NCBI GenBank assembly: GCA_002412985.1
Contig: DHWC01000059.1
Coordinates: 2,422 to 34,037 of the forward strand
Reading direction: 5' to 3'
Origin: Methylocystaceae bacterium UBA5192
GTDB lineage: Bacteria > Pseudomonadota > Alphaproteobacteria > Rhizobiales > Beijerinckiaceae
DNA length: 31,616 bases
Positions 15,080-23,010 of the stretch are shown piece after piece. The notes under the pieces were generated by a model that was given only the letters and a program-made list of their open reading frames with translations, did no database searches and had not been told where the DNA came from. Within the stretch, counting starts at the first letter, position 1. Each line of letters starts with the position of its first letter. The position numbers and the translations under genes are program-made.

Positions 15080-16507
15080 ATTATTACCCCGATTTTGAAC
15101 GCGGAAGAGGAAGCAGGAAACGCGTCTAAAAAAGACGTAACGCCAAGCGGCAGGGTACTGATGAAGTCCTATGGCTGCCAGATGAATGTGTATGACGCAG
15201 AGCGTATGTCTGATCTTCTCGCCACTGAAGGTTATGTCAGCACAGAAAACGAGCAAGACGCCGATCTCGTCATTCTTAATACCTGCCACATTCGCGAGAA
15301 AGCGGCCGAAAAGATCTATTCGGAGCTTGGTAAGCTGGCGATGGCGAAACGCGAACGCGCGCGCGAAGGCAGGGAATTAAAAATTATTGTTGCGGGTTGC
15401 GTTGCGCAAGCTGAAGGCGAAGAGGTGCTTAGGCGGCAAAGCGCTGTCGATCTTGTCGTTGGACCACAAAGCTATCATCGCTTACCTGCGCTTATTCAGA
15501 AAGCTAAACTCGGTCTGCGCACGACAGACACAGAATTCTCCGTTGAAGAAAAATTCAATACGCTCCCACAACCCACCGTAAAACAAATTAACCAGCGCGG
15601 CATAGCAGCTTTCGTCACCGTTCAAGAAGGCTGCGATAAATTCTGCTCATTCTGCGTTGTTCCCTATACCCGCGGCGTCGAAGTTTCGCGTAACGTTCAT
15701 GAAATCATGGCGGAAATCCAGCGCCTTGTTGACGCTGGCGTACGCGAGATAACGCTCATTGGCCAGAATGTGAATGCTTTCCGCGGCGCAGCGGCAAATG
15801 GACAAATTTGGAGTCTTGCAGATCTGATTGCGCATTGCAGCGAAATATCCGGCGTTGAGCGGCTCCGCTACACAACTAGTCATCCCGTCGATATGTCGGA
15901 TGATTTAATCTCCGCCCATGGGACGATTAGCAAGCTTATGCCCTACGTGCATCTGCCAGTTCAATCCGGCTCTGATCGCATCTTGAAGGCAATGAACCGA
16001 AAACACACGGCTGAAGACTATGCGAATATTATTTCTCGTCTCAGATCCGTCCGTCAGGATCTAGCGGTCTCCTCAGATTTTATTGTTGGGTTTCCGGGAG
16101 AAACCGAAAAAGATTTTCAACAGACGTTAGATCTCATCGCCAGTGTAAATTACGCATCAAGCTTCTCATTCAAATATTCGCCCCGACCCGGCACGCCCGG
16201 CGCGCAGCGCGCCGACCAAATCAGCGAAGAGGTAAAACGCGAACGCCTTGCGCAACTCCAAGCGCTTCTTGAGCAACAGCGACAATCATTCAACAAGGCG
16301 ATGGTGAACAAAGAAATTGATGTTCTCTTCGAAAAGCCAGGGCGCCACGAGGGCCAGATAGGCGGGAAATCTCCCTATCTACAAGCGGTTCATGTTGACG
16401 GCCCCACAAGCCTTATCGGTAAAATCGCCCGCGTTGCGATTTCTGCCACCGGACCCAATTCATTGACAGGAAATCTTATTCATAAGCCTCAAGAAGCGGT
16501 GGTCTAA
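15080..16507 (+). CDS. miaB: tRNA-2-methylthio-N6-dimethylallyladenosine synthase MiaB
   Basis: MiaB is a radical-SAM methylthiotransferase that converts i6A37 to ms2i6A37 in tRNA. Visible are the UPF0004 domain with its cluster cysteines (SYGCQMN, NTCHIRE, VAGCVAQ), the radical-SAM CxxxCxxC in EGCDKFCSFCVVPYTRG, and a C-terminal TRAM domain (about the last 65 residues). The start is uncertain. The frame opens after a TAA at 15053-15055; an AGGAG sequence precedes ATT codons at 15080 and 15083 at good spacing; TTG at 15095 has no ribosome binding site; the first ATG, at 15161, would remove the first beta strand (RVL before MKSYGC). Coordinates use ATT 15080 (475 aa). It is followed 1 bp later by phoH. 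Confidence 0.93.
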   Translation: MITPILNAEEEAGNASKKDVTPSGRVLMKSYGCQMNVYDAERMSDLLATEGYVSTENEQDADLVILNTCHIREKAAEKIYSELGKLAMAKRERAREGRELKIIVAGCVAQAEGEEVLRRQSAVDLVVGPQSYHRLPALIQKAKLGLRTTDTEFSVEEKFNTLPQPTVKQINQRGIAAFVTVQEGCDKFCSFCVVPYTRGVEVSRNVHEIMAEIQRLVDAGVREITLIGQNVNAFRGAAANGQIWSLADLIAHCSEISGVERLRYTTSHPVDMSDDLISAHGTISKLMPYVHLPVQSGSDRILKAMNRKHTAEDYANIISRLRSVRQDLAVSSDFIVGFPGETEKDFQQTLDLIASVNYASSFSFKYSPRPGTPGAQRADQISEEVKRERLAQLQALLEQQRQSFNKAMVNKEIDVLFEKPGRHEGQIGGKSPYLQAVHVDGPTSLIGKIARVAISATGPNSLTGNLIHKPQEAVV

Positions 16508-16508
16508 G

Positions 16509-17555
16509 ATGGTCTATGATCCAGTTCTCACAACACGGCGCGATGACGCAGCTGAACCTGAAGCAGAGATTACGCTGGCGTTTGAGAACAATAAATACGC
16601 CTCGCTAGTCTTTGGCTTATATGATCAAAACCTCGCAAAAATTGAACGGCGATTACGCGTCGCCTCTTTCGCCAATGGCAATCATGTCACCTTAAAAGGT
16701 AAAGCAGAGTCCTGTGAGCACGCGCGGCGCGTGTTAGAAGCGCTCTATGAGCGGATCTCAAAAGGACAAAAGGTTAATTCTGGGGAAGTCGACGGCGCAA
16801 TTGAAGAAACGGCGCGACAACGTAGTCTCTTCCCAAATGCTGAACCAACGCGCGGCGGCTTTGAACAAATCATCACGCGTAAACGCGGCCTCGTGCGTGC
16901 GCGCAATGCCGCCCAAGACCAATATTTACGAGCGATGAAACGCTATGAACTCGTCTTTGGCGTTGGCCCGGCTGGCACTGGCAAGACCTGGCTGGCTGTT
17001 GGGCAAGCTGTTCAATTGATGGAGCAAGGCGCCGTGGAGCGCCTGATCCTTTCACGTCCAGCCGTTGAAGCGGGAGAGCGCCTGGGCTTTTTACCTGGCG
17101 ACATGCGAGAGAAAGTCGATCCATACCTGCGCCCGATTTTTGACGCCCTGCATGATTTCATGGACTCGCGCATGGTCGAGCGCGGTCTGCAAACTGGCAT
17201 GATCGAGGTCGCGCCTCTCGCTTTCATGCGTGGAAGAACCCTAACGCGCGCCTGCGTGCTTTTGGATGAAGCCCAAAACGCAACATCCATGCAAATGAAA
17301 ATGTTCCTTACGCGGCTAGGCGAAGGCTCACGGATGATTATCACAGGCGACCCATCGCAAACAGATTTGCCGCCAGGACAAACTTCTGGTCTCTCAGAAG
17401 CAGTTGATCTACTGTCAGAATTAGACACTATCGGACGCGTAAAATTTTCTGAAGGCGACGTTGTCCGTCACGAATTAGTGCGCCAGATTGTCAGCGCCTA
17501 TGATCGCGCCGCGCGGCATAAGAATGAAGCGCGTCAGGATCGCAAACAACAATGA
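16509..17555 (+). CDS. ybeZ: PhoH-like ATPase (YbeZ/PhoL)
   Basis: The 348-residue protein has an N-terminal KH-like region (about 20-110) and a PhoH-type P-loop ATPase domain: Walker A GPAGTGKT at 153-160, SRPAVEAGERLGFLPGD as the conserved middle block, Walker B LLDEAQ with Asp253-Glu254, and ITGDPSQTDLP as sensor I. PhoH/YbeZ proteins are RNA-linked ATPases or helicases that partner the endonuclease YbeY in ribosome and rRNA maturation. Consistent with this, the stop overlaps the start of ybeY by 4 nt (ATGA) and miaB ends 1 bp before the start, so the genes form one operon. Confidence 0.94.
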   Translation: MVYDPVLTTRRDDAAEPEAEITLAFENNKYASLVFGLYDQNLAKIERRLRVASFANGNHVTLKGKAESCEHARRVLEALYERISKGQKVNSGEVDGAIEETARQRSLFPNAEPTRGGFEQIITRKRGLVRARNAAQDQYLRAMKRYELVFGVGPAGTGKTWLAVGQAVQLMEQGAVERLILSRPAVEAGERLGFLPGDMREKVDPYLRPIFDALHDFMDSRMVERGLQTGMIEVAPLAFMRGRTLTRACVLLDEAQNATSMQMKMFLTRLGEGSRMIITGDPSQTDLPPGQTSGLSEAVDLLSELDTIGRVKFSEGDVVRHELVRQIVSAYDRAARHKNEARQDRKQQ

Positions 17556-18067
17556 GCCTTGAAATCGATATTGTTGTCGCCGCATCTGAATGGGATAGGA
17601 TCGACGACCTAGAAGGGCTCACAAACCGCTGTGTCGCAGTGAGCCTTGAGAATTGCCTCCTAGCGCTTGCGCCTGAATGCGAAATTAGCGTTACCTATTG
17701 CGATGATGATGCAATAACTCAACTCAATGCACAATGGCGCGGAAAAAACGCGCCTACGAACGTGTTATCTTTTCCTACTCCTGGACTTCTTGAGGATAAA
17801 CGGCTGCTTGGCGATATCATTATCGCCTACCAAACAGTGACAAGAGAGGCCAAGGAATTTGGCAGACCGCTTCCATGCTATATCGGCCACATGCTCATTC
17901 ATGGCGTTTTACATCTTGTCGGATATGATCATGAAACTGAGGCAGAGGCGGAAATCATGGAAAATCTGGAACGCTTGATTTCTCTGAAAATGGGCCTGGG
18001 CGATCCATACGAAAGCGAGGATGCAATGCAACCGTCCTCAATTAAGATTAAGGCTAAGCTGAATTAA
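17552..18067 (+). CDS. ybeY: Endoribonuclease YbeY (rRNA maturation factor)
   Basis: YbeY (171 residues) is a zinc endoribonuclease needed for 16S rRNA 3'-end maturation and 70S ribosome quality control. The three zinc-binding histidines are in the signature HGVLHLVGYDH (His117, His121, His127), and NVLSFPTPG is the conserved middle segment with RNA-contacting residues. The start overlaps phoH by 4 nt, which implies translational coupling; corC starts 2 bp after the stop. The last 25 residues beyond the core are polar and poorly conserved. Confidence 0.95.
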   Translation: MSLEIDIVVAASEWDRIDDLEGLTNRCVAVSLENCLLALAPECEISVTYCDDDAITQLNAQWRGKNAPTNVLSFPTPGLLEDKRLLGDIIIAYQTVTREAKEFGRPLPCYIGHMLIHGVLHLVGYDHETEAEAEIMENLERLISLKMGLGDPYESEDAMQPSSIKIKAKLN

Positions 18068-18069
18068 TC

Positions 18070-19020
18070 ATGTCAACAAGATCAGAAAATAATGACGATG
18101 GAAAAAGATTAAGTGAAGGCGTGCGCTTAAGCCTTCTTGATCGGCTCCGCACCTTGCTGGGCCTTGCACCTGCATCTGTGCGCGAAGATATCGAAGACGC
18201 CTTGGAGGAAGCAGCAGGCGACGTCACTCCTCATGAACGCGCTTTACTTAAAAATGTATTAAGCCTGCATGACTTAAGAGTTCATGACGCGATGATCCCT
18301 CGCGCTGATATTGTTGCATTGTCACATGATCTGACGCTGCGAGAAGCACTAAATGTTTTTCAAGACGCCGGGCATTCGCGGCTGCCCGTATATGCAGATA
18401 CTTTAGATGATCCACGCGGCATGATTCATATACGCGATTTCATAAATCTGATCGCACAATGCGCTGGTTTGAATGTTACCCAACCACATCAAGAAGAAGC
18501 ACAAGGCTCTCAACTTGATTTTAATGCGCAACTTTCATCAACCAGCCTGCTAAAGCCCGTGCTTTATGTACCCGGAGCGATGCCGGCGCTGGACCTTCTT
18601 ATTCGCATGCAGGCGACGCGAACGCATCTTGCTCTGGTCATCGATGAATATGGCGGCACAGATGGCTTAGTCACAATTGAAGACATTATGGAAATGATCG
18701 TTGGCGATATTGAAGATGAGCATGATATTGGCGAGGCTCCAAGCATCATTAAGTTAGAAAATGGAGATTATCTTCTCGATGCGCGCGCTGATCTCGATGA
18801 GGTCAATGAAATGCTTGGCGTAGATTTTCGCATGGACGATACGCCAGCCGAAGTGACAACAATTGGCGGCCTTGTCGCCTGGTTAGCGGGCCGCGTGCCC
18901 ATGCGTGGAGAGATCATCCCCACGCCTGTTGAAGCCTTTGAATTTGAAATCATCGATGCCGATCCACGCCGTGTGGCTAAATTGCGCGTGCGGGGACGTC
19001 GAAAAACAAACGAAGCATAA
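18070..19020 (+). CDS. corC: CorC/YbeX-type CBS-domain protein
   Basis: This soluble 316-residue protein has a CBS pair (about 75-215; VHDAMIPRADIVALS begins it and THLALVIDEYGGTDGLVTIEDIMEMIVGDI, split here across the second CBS, ends it) and a C-terminal CorC_HlyC/transporter-associated domain (about 230-312, with the LDARADLDEVNEMLG start). No DUF21 membrane domain is present, so it is the short CorC/YbeX/TlyC form. CorC is linked to magnesium and cobalt efflux in enterobacteria; YbeX has more recently been tied to ribosome metabolism, which fits the ybeZ-ybeY neighbourhood. Which role applies here cannot be decided from sequence. Confidence 0.92.
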   Translation: MSTRSENNDDGKRLSEGVRLSLLDRLRTLLGLAPASVREDIEDALEEAAGDVTPHERALLKNVLSLHDLRVHDAMIPRADIVALSHDLTLREALNVFQDAGHSRLPVYADTLDDPRGMIHIRDFINLIAQCAGLNVTQPHQEEAQGSQLDFNAQLSSTSLLKPVLYVPGAMPALDLLIRMQATRTHLALVIDEYGGTDGLVTIEDIMEMIVGDIEDEHDIGEAPSIIKLENGDYLLDARADLDEVNEMLGVDFRMDDTPAEVTTIGGLVAWLAGRVPMRGEIIPTPVEAFEFEIIDADPRRVAKLRVRGRRKTNEA

Positions 19021-19097
19021 ATTAATTTCTCCAACAGGCTAACAATTGCTTCAGCATGCGCAATCCTATGATCGGGCGAAAAAAACATCCCCCCAGC

Positions 19098-19102
19098 AAG
19101 GG
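19098..19102 (+). promoter_or_regulatory. Shine-Dalgarno AAGGG deciding the lnt start
   Basis: AAGGG lies 8 nt before an in-frame ATT at 19111. No ATG, GTG or TTG occurs in this frame between the upstream stop (19069-19071) and the ATG at 19246, which itself has no ribosome binding site. Confidence 0.45.
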
Positions 19103-19110
19103 CAAAACTA

Positions 19111-20712
19111 ATTAACCTCACCCTTTATCTTCAAGCCTGCGCAAATGAACTGCAGCGAGCTCAAGGCTGGAAAAAGCGCGCGATTGCTTTTTGCTCTGGC
19201 GCTGCCGGCGCTCTCGCTCTCGCGCCAGTTAATTTTACGCCTGCAATGTTTGCGCCCATGATGATCGGCCTCTGGCTCATCGATCAAGCCTATGTGGATG
19301 GAAACAAATTTTCCTGGCGCTCTATTCTAAGCGTCGCAACATCTGGATGGTGGCTGGGCTTTGGATATTTCGTCGCAGGCCTTTGGTGGTTAGGCGCCGC
19401 GATGCTGGTTGAAGCTGATCAATTTGCTTGGGCTATGCCTTTCGCCGTTTTAGGCCTGCCTGCTCTACTTGCCGTTTTTACCGCTAGTGGTTTTATTCTT
19501 GCACTCCTGCTTTGGTCAGCTACCTCATGGCGCATTTTTGCATTCGCTGTCGGTTTGAGCAGCGCTGAGTGGATGCGCGGACATGTTTTGACAGGTTTTC
19601 CTTGGAATGATGTCGGCATGGCGCTAGCTGGCGCAGGACCATTGGCGCAAACGGCTTCGCTCATTGGCCTAGAAGGTTTAAATCTTATAGCGTCTCTCGT
19701 CTTTGCTGCGCCAGCGCTGTTTTTTTACACGCCCTGCAATCAAAATAAAAAAAATATTTATCCCCTCGCGATAGCGCTCGCGACAGTAATCGCTATGACG
19801 AGCTTTGGAGCATTTCGACTTAGCCATTATCAAACAAGCTATATGCCGCAGATTAAATTGCGTTTAATGCAACCAAATCTAGCGCAAGACGCCAAATTTC
19901 GCGCAGAAAATGGACCAATTATCCTAGAAAGTTATTTGAACCTGTCGACACAAGGTCCACCGCGATCAGAAAATGAGCTCTCATCAATTACGCATCTGAT
20001 TTGGCCAGAGTCTGCATTTCCATTCGTTCTTTCAGAGCAACCCCAGGCGCTCGCAGAAATCTCACAGCGATTAAAGGGCGTCATTTTGATTACTGGCGCT
20101 GCGCGTATCCAAGAAAATAGTAAAAGCAATAGAACTGAAATTTATAATTCTATCGAGGTTGTTGACGGCGATCGAATTATTGCTGCTTTTGATAAAAAAC
20201 ATCTTGTGCCTTTCGGCGAATATTTACCGCTTGAAAAATTTCTCCAGCCGCTCGGCATCACCCATTTAGCGCCAGGCGAATGGGATGCGGGCGCTGAGAA
20301 ACGACTTTTAATAGCCCCAGGACTACCACCCGCCTCGCCGCTCATCTGTTATGAGGCCGTCTTTTCAGGCGAAGTCGTTGAGAAAATAGATGGCATAACG
20401 TCAGCCCGATGGCTGCTTAATGTTACAAATGACGGATGGTTCGGTCTAACGATCGGTCCCTATCAGCATTTCGCTCAGGCGCGCTTGCGTGCGATCGAAG
20501 AAGGCTTACCCCTAATCAGGGTCGCCAATACGGGCGTATCCGCGATAATCGACCCCTATGGACGGGTTTTGAAGGCCCTGCCGCTCGGCGTCGCCGGCCT
20601 GATCGACGGCTCATTGCCTATCCCCGCGCCAGCTCCTTTGTTTGCTCATTTTGGCAGCTGGGCCTTTGCGCTTCTGTTGGGGACCAGCTTCCTCCTTGCG
20701 CGCCTGGCTTGA
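19111..20712 (+). CDS. lnt: Apolipoprotein N-acyltransferase
   Basis: Lnt transfers the third acyl chain to the N-terminal cysteine of lipoproteins at the inner membrane. Several transmembrane helices (encoded by about 19170-19820) precede a periplasmic nitrilase domain with the catalytic triad Glu in IWPESAFPF (20008-20010), Lys in DKKHLVPFGEYLP (20194-20196) and Cys in LICYEAVFSG (20347-20349), and a last helix at the C-terminus. The first ATG (19246) would cut the first helix: family-like sequence (WKKRAIAFCSGAAGALALAP) is encoded upstream from about 19168. No ATG/GTG/TTG exists there, so I place the start at ATT 19111 behind AAGGG, giving 533 residues; CTG 19150 is the alternative. A lost start or sequence error cannot be excluded. 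Confidence 0.9.
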   Translation: MNLTLYLQACANELQRAQGWKKRAIAFCSGAAGALALAPVNFTPAMFAPMMIGLWLIDQAYVDGNKFSWRSILSVATSGWWLGFGYFVAGLWWLGAAMLVEADQFAWAMPFAVLGLPALLAVFTASGFILALLLWSATSWRIFAFAVGLSSAEWMRGHVLTGFPWNDVGMALAGAGPLAQTASLIGLEGLNLIASLVFAAPALFFYTPCNQNKKNIYPLAIALATVIAMTSFGAFRLSHYQTSYMPQIKLRLMQPNLAQDAKFRAENGPIILESYLNLSTQGPPRSENELSSITHLIWPESAFPFVLSEQPQALAEISQRLKGVILITGAARIQENSKSNRTEIYNSIEVVDGDRIIAAFDKKHLVPFGEYLPLEKFLQPLGITHLAPGEWDAGAEKRLLIAPGLPPASPLICYEAVFSGEVVEKIDGITSARWLLNVTNDGWFGLTIGPYQHFAQARLRAIEEGLPLIRVANTGVSAIIDPYGRVLKALPLGVAGLIDGSLPIPAPAPLFAHFGSWAFALLLGTSFLLARLA

Positions 20713-20918
20713 TCGCTGCCAAACCCCTCTATCGTCTATAATTCTTTACCTCAGCTCACAGGCGCCCTGCGCCAGAGTGAAAGACACATCTCAGGGCCTT
20801 CACGTCTCGGCTAGAGGACTGCCCGACAGGAGTTCTCTATAACGAACGCCCTTCCCCGTTACAGCTTGACGAAACGAACGGCGCCTGGCAGAGGATTTTT
20901 CTTAATTTCTGCTTTTTG

Positions 20919-21018
20919 GTTTCGCAGCCTGCCTATTTGTCGATCTGCGAAACATGCGTAACGCGTAAATTTCACCTCAAGCGTGATTTTAACCCCGTCC
21001 TGGTTACTAAATTCACGC
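20919..21018 (+). promoter_or_regulatory. Two-hairpin element in the metK leader
   Basis: A perfect 9-bp stem GTTTCGCAG/CTGCGAAAC with a 17-nt loop is followed 27 nt later by a second hairpin, GCGTGA ... TCACGC, containing an inner AACC/GGTT pair. The second ends 30 nt before the metK Shine-Dalgarno sequence. A SAM-sensing leader would be biologically sensible for a SAM synthetase gene, and GTGATTTT plus CTAAA loosely recall SAM-II segments, but the stem order does not fit SAM-II as I know it. Class unassigned. Confidence 0.4.
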
Positions 21019-21048
21019 GGTGATCCATCAACCTACTCTAGGGAAATT

Positions 21049-21054
21049 GGGAGG
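21049..21054 (+). promoter_or_regulatory. Shine-Dalgarno GGGAGG deciding the metK start
   Basis: GGGAGG lies 7 nt before TTG 21062, whose product starts MTRKNYLFTSESVSEGHPDK as in other MetK proteins. This rules out the longer frame from GTG 21020. Confidence 0.8.
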
Positions 21055-21061
21055 TCGTCAC

Positions 21062-22252
21062 TTGACCCGCAAAAATTATCTATTCACCAGCGAGTCCGTT
21101 TCAGAAGGTCATCCTGATAAAGTTAGCGACAGAATTTCCGATGAAATCGTCGATGAGTTTTTTCGCGAAGGCGTAAAAGCTGGCATTGACCCTTATGCTA
21201 TTCGTGTTGCAGCAGAAACATTATGCACAACAAATCGAGTTGTTATCGCCGGTGAAGTGAGGGGCCCACATATTCCTTTCGAACGGATTGCAGAAATTGC
21301 GCGCAAAGCGATCCGCGCCATTGGTTATGAACAGCATGGCTTTCATTGGAACACTGCGAACATAGAAGTTCTATTGCACGAGCAATCTGTTGATATTGCG
21401 CAAGGCGTCGACGCCGCCGGCAATAAAGATGAGGGCGCTGGCGATCAAGGCATCATGTTTGGCTATGCTGTTCGTGAAACCCCTGAATTAATGCCTGCTC
21501 CTTTGTATTATTCTCATAAAATACTCGAGCTTCTCGCGAATGCGCGCCACAGCGGTAAGGAAAAAGGCCTGGGACCAGACGCCAAAAGCCAAGTCACGGT
21601 TCGTTACGAAAATGGCAAGCCAGTTGAAGCGACGCAAATTGTCCTGTCGCATCAGCACATTGATGAAAATCTCTCACCAGCTGACATCCGTCGCATTGCT
21701 GAGCCTTATATTCGGGAAGCGCTGCCAAAAGACTGGGTCACGAATAATACCGTCTGGCATATCAACCCAACCGGTAAGTTCTTTATTGGCGGCCCAGATG
21801 GCGATACTGGCCTGACGGGACGCAAGATCATTGTGGACACTTATGGCGGCGCAGCGCCCCATGGCGGCGGCGCATTCTCTGGCAAAGATCCGACTAAGGT
21901 TGATCGTTCTGCAGCCTATGCCGCGCGTTATTTAGCGAAAAATGTTGTCGCCGCCGGCCTAGCGGATCGATGCACGCTGCAGCTCTCTTATGCCATTGGC
22001 GTTGCCGAGCCGCTTTCTATTTACGTCGATCTTCACGGCACCGGACAGGTGCCAGAAGACAAGCTTGAAGCCGTGTTGCCGCAACTCATCCGTCTGACGC
22101 CGCGCGGCATCCGCGAGCATCTGCAACTTAATCGACCAATTTACGCCCGCACCTCTAGCTATGGCCATTTCGGCCGCACGCCAGATTCAGACGGCGGGTT
22201 TTCTTGGGAAAAGACAGACCTTGTCGATCAGCTAAAATCACATTTTAAATAA
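21062..22252 (+). CDS. metK: S-adenosylmethionine synthase
   Basis: MetK makes S-adenosylmethionine from methionine and ATP. The 396-residue protein has the ATP-site GHPDKV at 16-21, GAGDQGIMFGYA near 120, the phosphate-binding loop region IVDTYGGAAPHGGGAFSGKD and the C-terminal SYGHFGR. Initiation is at TTG 21062, chosen by the GGGAGG at 7-nt spacing and by the family N-terminus. The product serves the methyltransferases encoded nearby (TrmB, TrmJ) and radical-SAM MiaB. Expression may be controlled by the structured leader upstream. A strong terminator follows the stop at 22277-22300, so trmB may have its own promoter or depend on read-through. Confidence 0.97.
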   Translation: MTRKNYLFTSESVSEGHPDKVSDRISDEIVDEFFREGVKAGIDPYAIRVAAETLCTTNRVVIAGEVRGPHIPFERIAEIARKAIRAIGYEQHGFHWNTANIEVLLHEQSVDIAQGVDAAGNKDEGAGDQGIMFGYAVRETPELMPAPLYYSHKILELLANARHSGKEKGLGPDAKSQVTVRYENGKPVEATQIVLSHQHIDENLSPADIRRIAEPYIREALPKDWVTNNTVWHINPTGKFFIGGPDGDTGLTGRKIIVDTYGGAAPHGGGAFSGKDPTKVDRSAAYAARYLAKNVVAAGLADRCTLQLSYAIGVAEPLSIYVDLHGTGQVPEDKLEAVLPQLIRLTPRGIREHLQLNRPIYARTSSYGHFGRTPDSDGGFSWEKTDLVDQLKSHFK

Positions 22253-22276
22253 TCGCGACAAGAGTCTAAGCCTCAC

Positions 22277-22313
22277 TATGGCCGGGCTTGCCCGGCCATA
22301 TTTACTTTAAATC
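22277..22313 (+). terminator. Intrinsic terminator after metK
   Basis: TATGGCCGGG (22277-22286) and CCCGGCCATA (22291-22300) form a perfect 10-bp stem with a CTTG loop, followed by TTTACTTTAAATC. It begins 25 nt after the metK stop and ends close to the trmB start (ATG 22324). Confidence 0.82.
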
Positions 22314-22323
22314 TTGATTGAAA

Positions 22324-23001
22324 ATGACAAACGAGATCTCCGCGCGCAGCAGACTCTACGGACGCTCCAAGGGCAAAGCCCTACGCCAGAGACAAAGCGA
22401 CCTCATGACATCGCTTTTGCCCAGGCTCTTGATTGATCTCACCAACCCCATCAAATTACGAGAGCGTCGCGAAACGCGTCTAGAAATTGGCTTTGGCGGC
22501 GGGGAGCATTTGATAGAAGCTGCTAGCCTGTCCCCGGAAATTGATTTTATTGGCTGCGAACCCTTTGTAAATGGCGTAGCCAAACTCCTGTCAAAAATAG
22601 ATGCGCGCGGCTTAACTAATATTACCCTCCACCAAGGTGACGCCACACAAATTTTGGATCTCTTGCCAGACAATAGTCTCTCTTGCGTTTATCTTTTCTA
22701 CCCCGATCCTTGGCCAAAGAGGCGCCATCGAAAACGCCGCTTTATTTCGCAAGACAACCTCAGCCGATTATCCCGGGTCATGAAACCCAACGCGCAATTG
22801 CGTTTTGCTACTGATATAGACGACTATGCCGCCTGGACCTTGGCCCGACTGCAAGCTTGCGCCGCCTTCCAATGGAAAGCGACAATAGCCGATGATTGGC
22901 GGCGCCCCTGGCCAAACTGGACCCAAACGAAATATGAAGCCAAAGCAATAGCAGCCGGTAGGCGCCCGGCCTATCTAACATTTATCAAACAAGCCGATTG
23001 A
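22324..23001 (+). CDS. trmB: tRNA (guanine-N7-)-methyltransferase
   Basis: TrmB forms m7G46 in the tRNA variable loop using SAM. The 225-residue protein has the class I methyltransferase motif LEIGFGGGEHLIEAA (about residues 55-69), the acidic FIGCEPFVNG of motif II, the family signature YLFYPDPWPKRRHRKRRF and a C-terminal TKYEAKAIAAGR that binds tRNA. The frame also begins two codons earlier with TTG 22318; neither start has a good Shine-Dalgarno sequence, and ATG is preferred. It directly follows the metK terminator and ends 9 bp before ybbN. Confidence 0.95.
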   Translation: MTNEISARSRLYGRSKGKALRQRQSDLMTSLLPRLLIDLTNPIKLRERRETRLEIGFGGGEHLIEAASLSPEIDFIGCEPFVNGVAKLLSKIDARGLTNITLHQGDATQILDLLPDNSLSCVYLFYPDPWPKRRHRKRRFISQDNLSRLSRVMKPNAQLRFATDIDDYAAWTLARLQACAAFQWKATIADDWRRPWPNWTQTKYEAKAIAAGRRPAYLTFIKQAD

Positions 23002-23010
23002 GGAGAGTAA

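Larger units (their letters stand above)
20713..21061. other. 349-bp gap between lnt and metK (metK leader)
   Basis: No convincing coding frame is present. Many Hyphomicrobiales carry a small helix-turn-helix gene at this place; I find no remnant. The right half contains two dyads, GTTTCGCAG/CTGCGAAAC (20919-20927 with 20945-20953) and GCGTGA/TCACGC (20980-20985 with 21013-21018, enclosing AACC/GGTT), described separately. The left half (20713-20915) is featureless to me. Confidence 0.6.

Noticed and set aside
19145..19261. Short plus-strand frame from ATG 19145
   Set aside because: It is out of frame with lnt, ends after 38 codons and lacks a ribosome binding site; the Lnt-like peptide is in the other frame.
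20642..20842. 66-codon frame crossing the lnt stop into the metK leader
   Set aside because: Mostly a shadow of the lnt C-terminus; no ribosome binding site and no helix-turn-helix features.
20980..21030. SAM-II riboswitch before metK
   Set aside because: GTGATTTT and CTAAA are present, but the closing stem falls after CTAAA rather than before it, so I cannot assign the class by eye.
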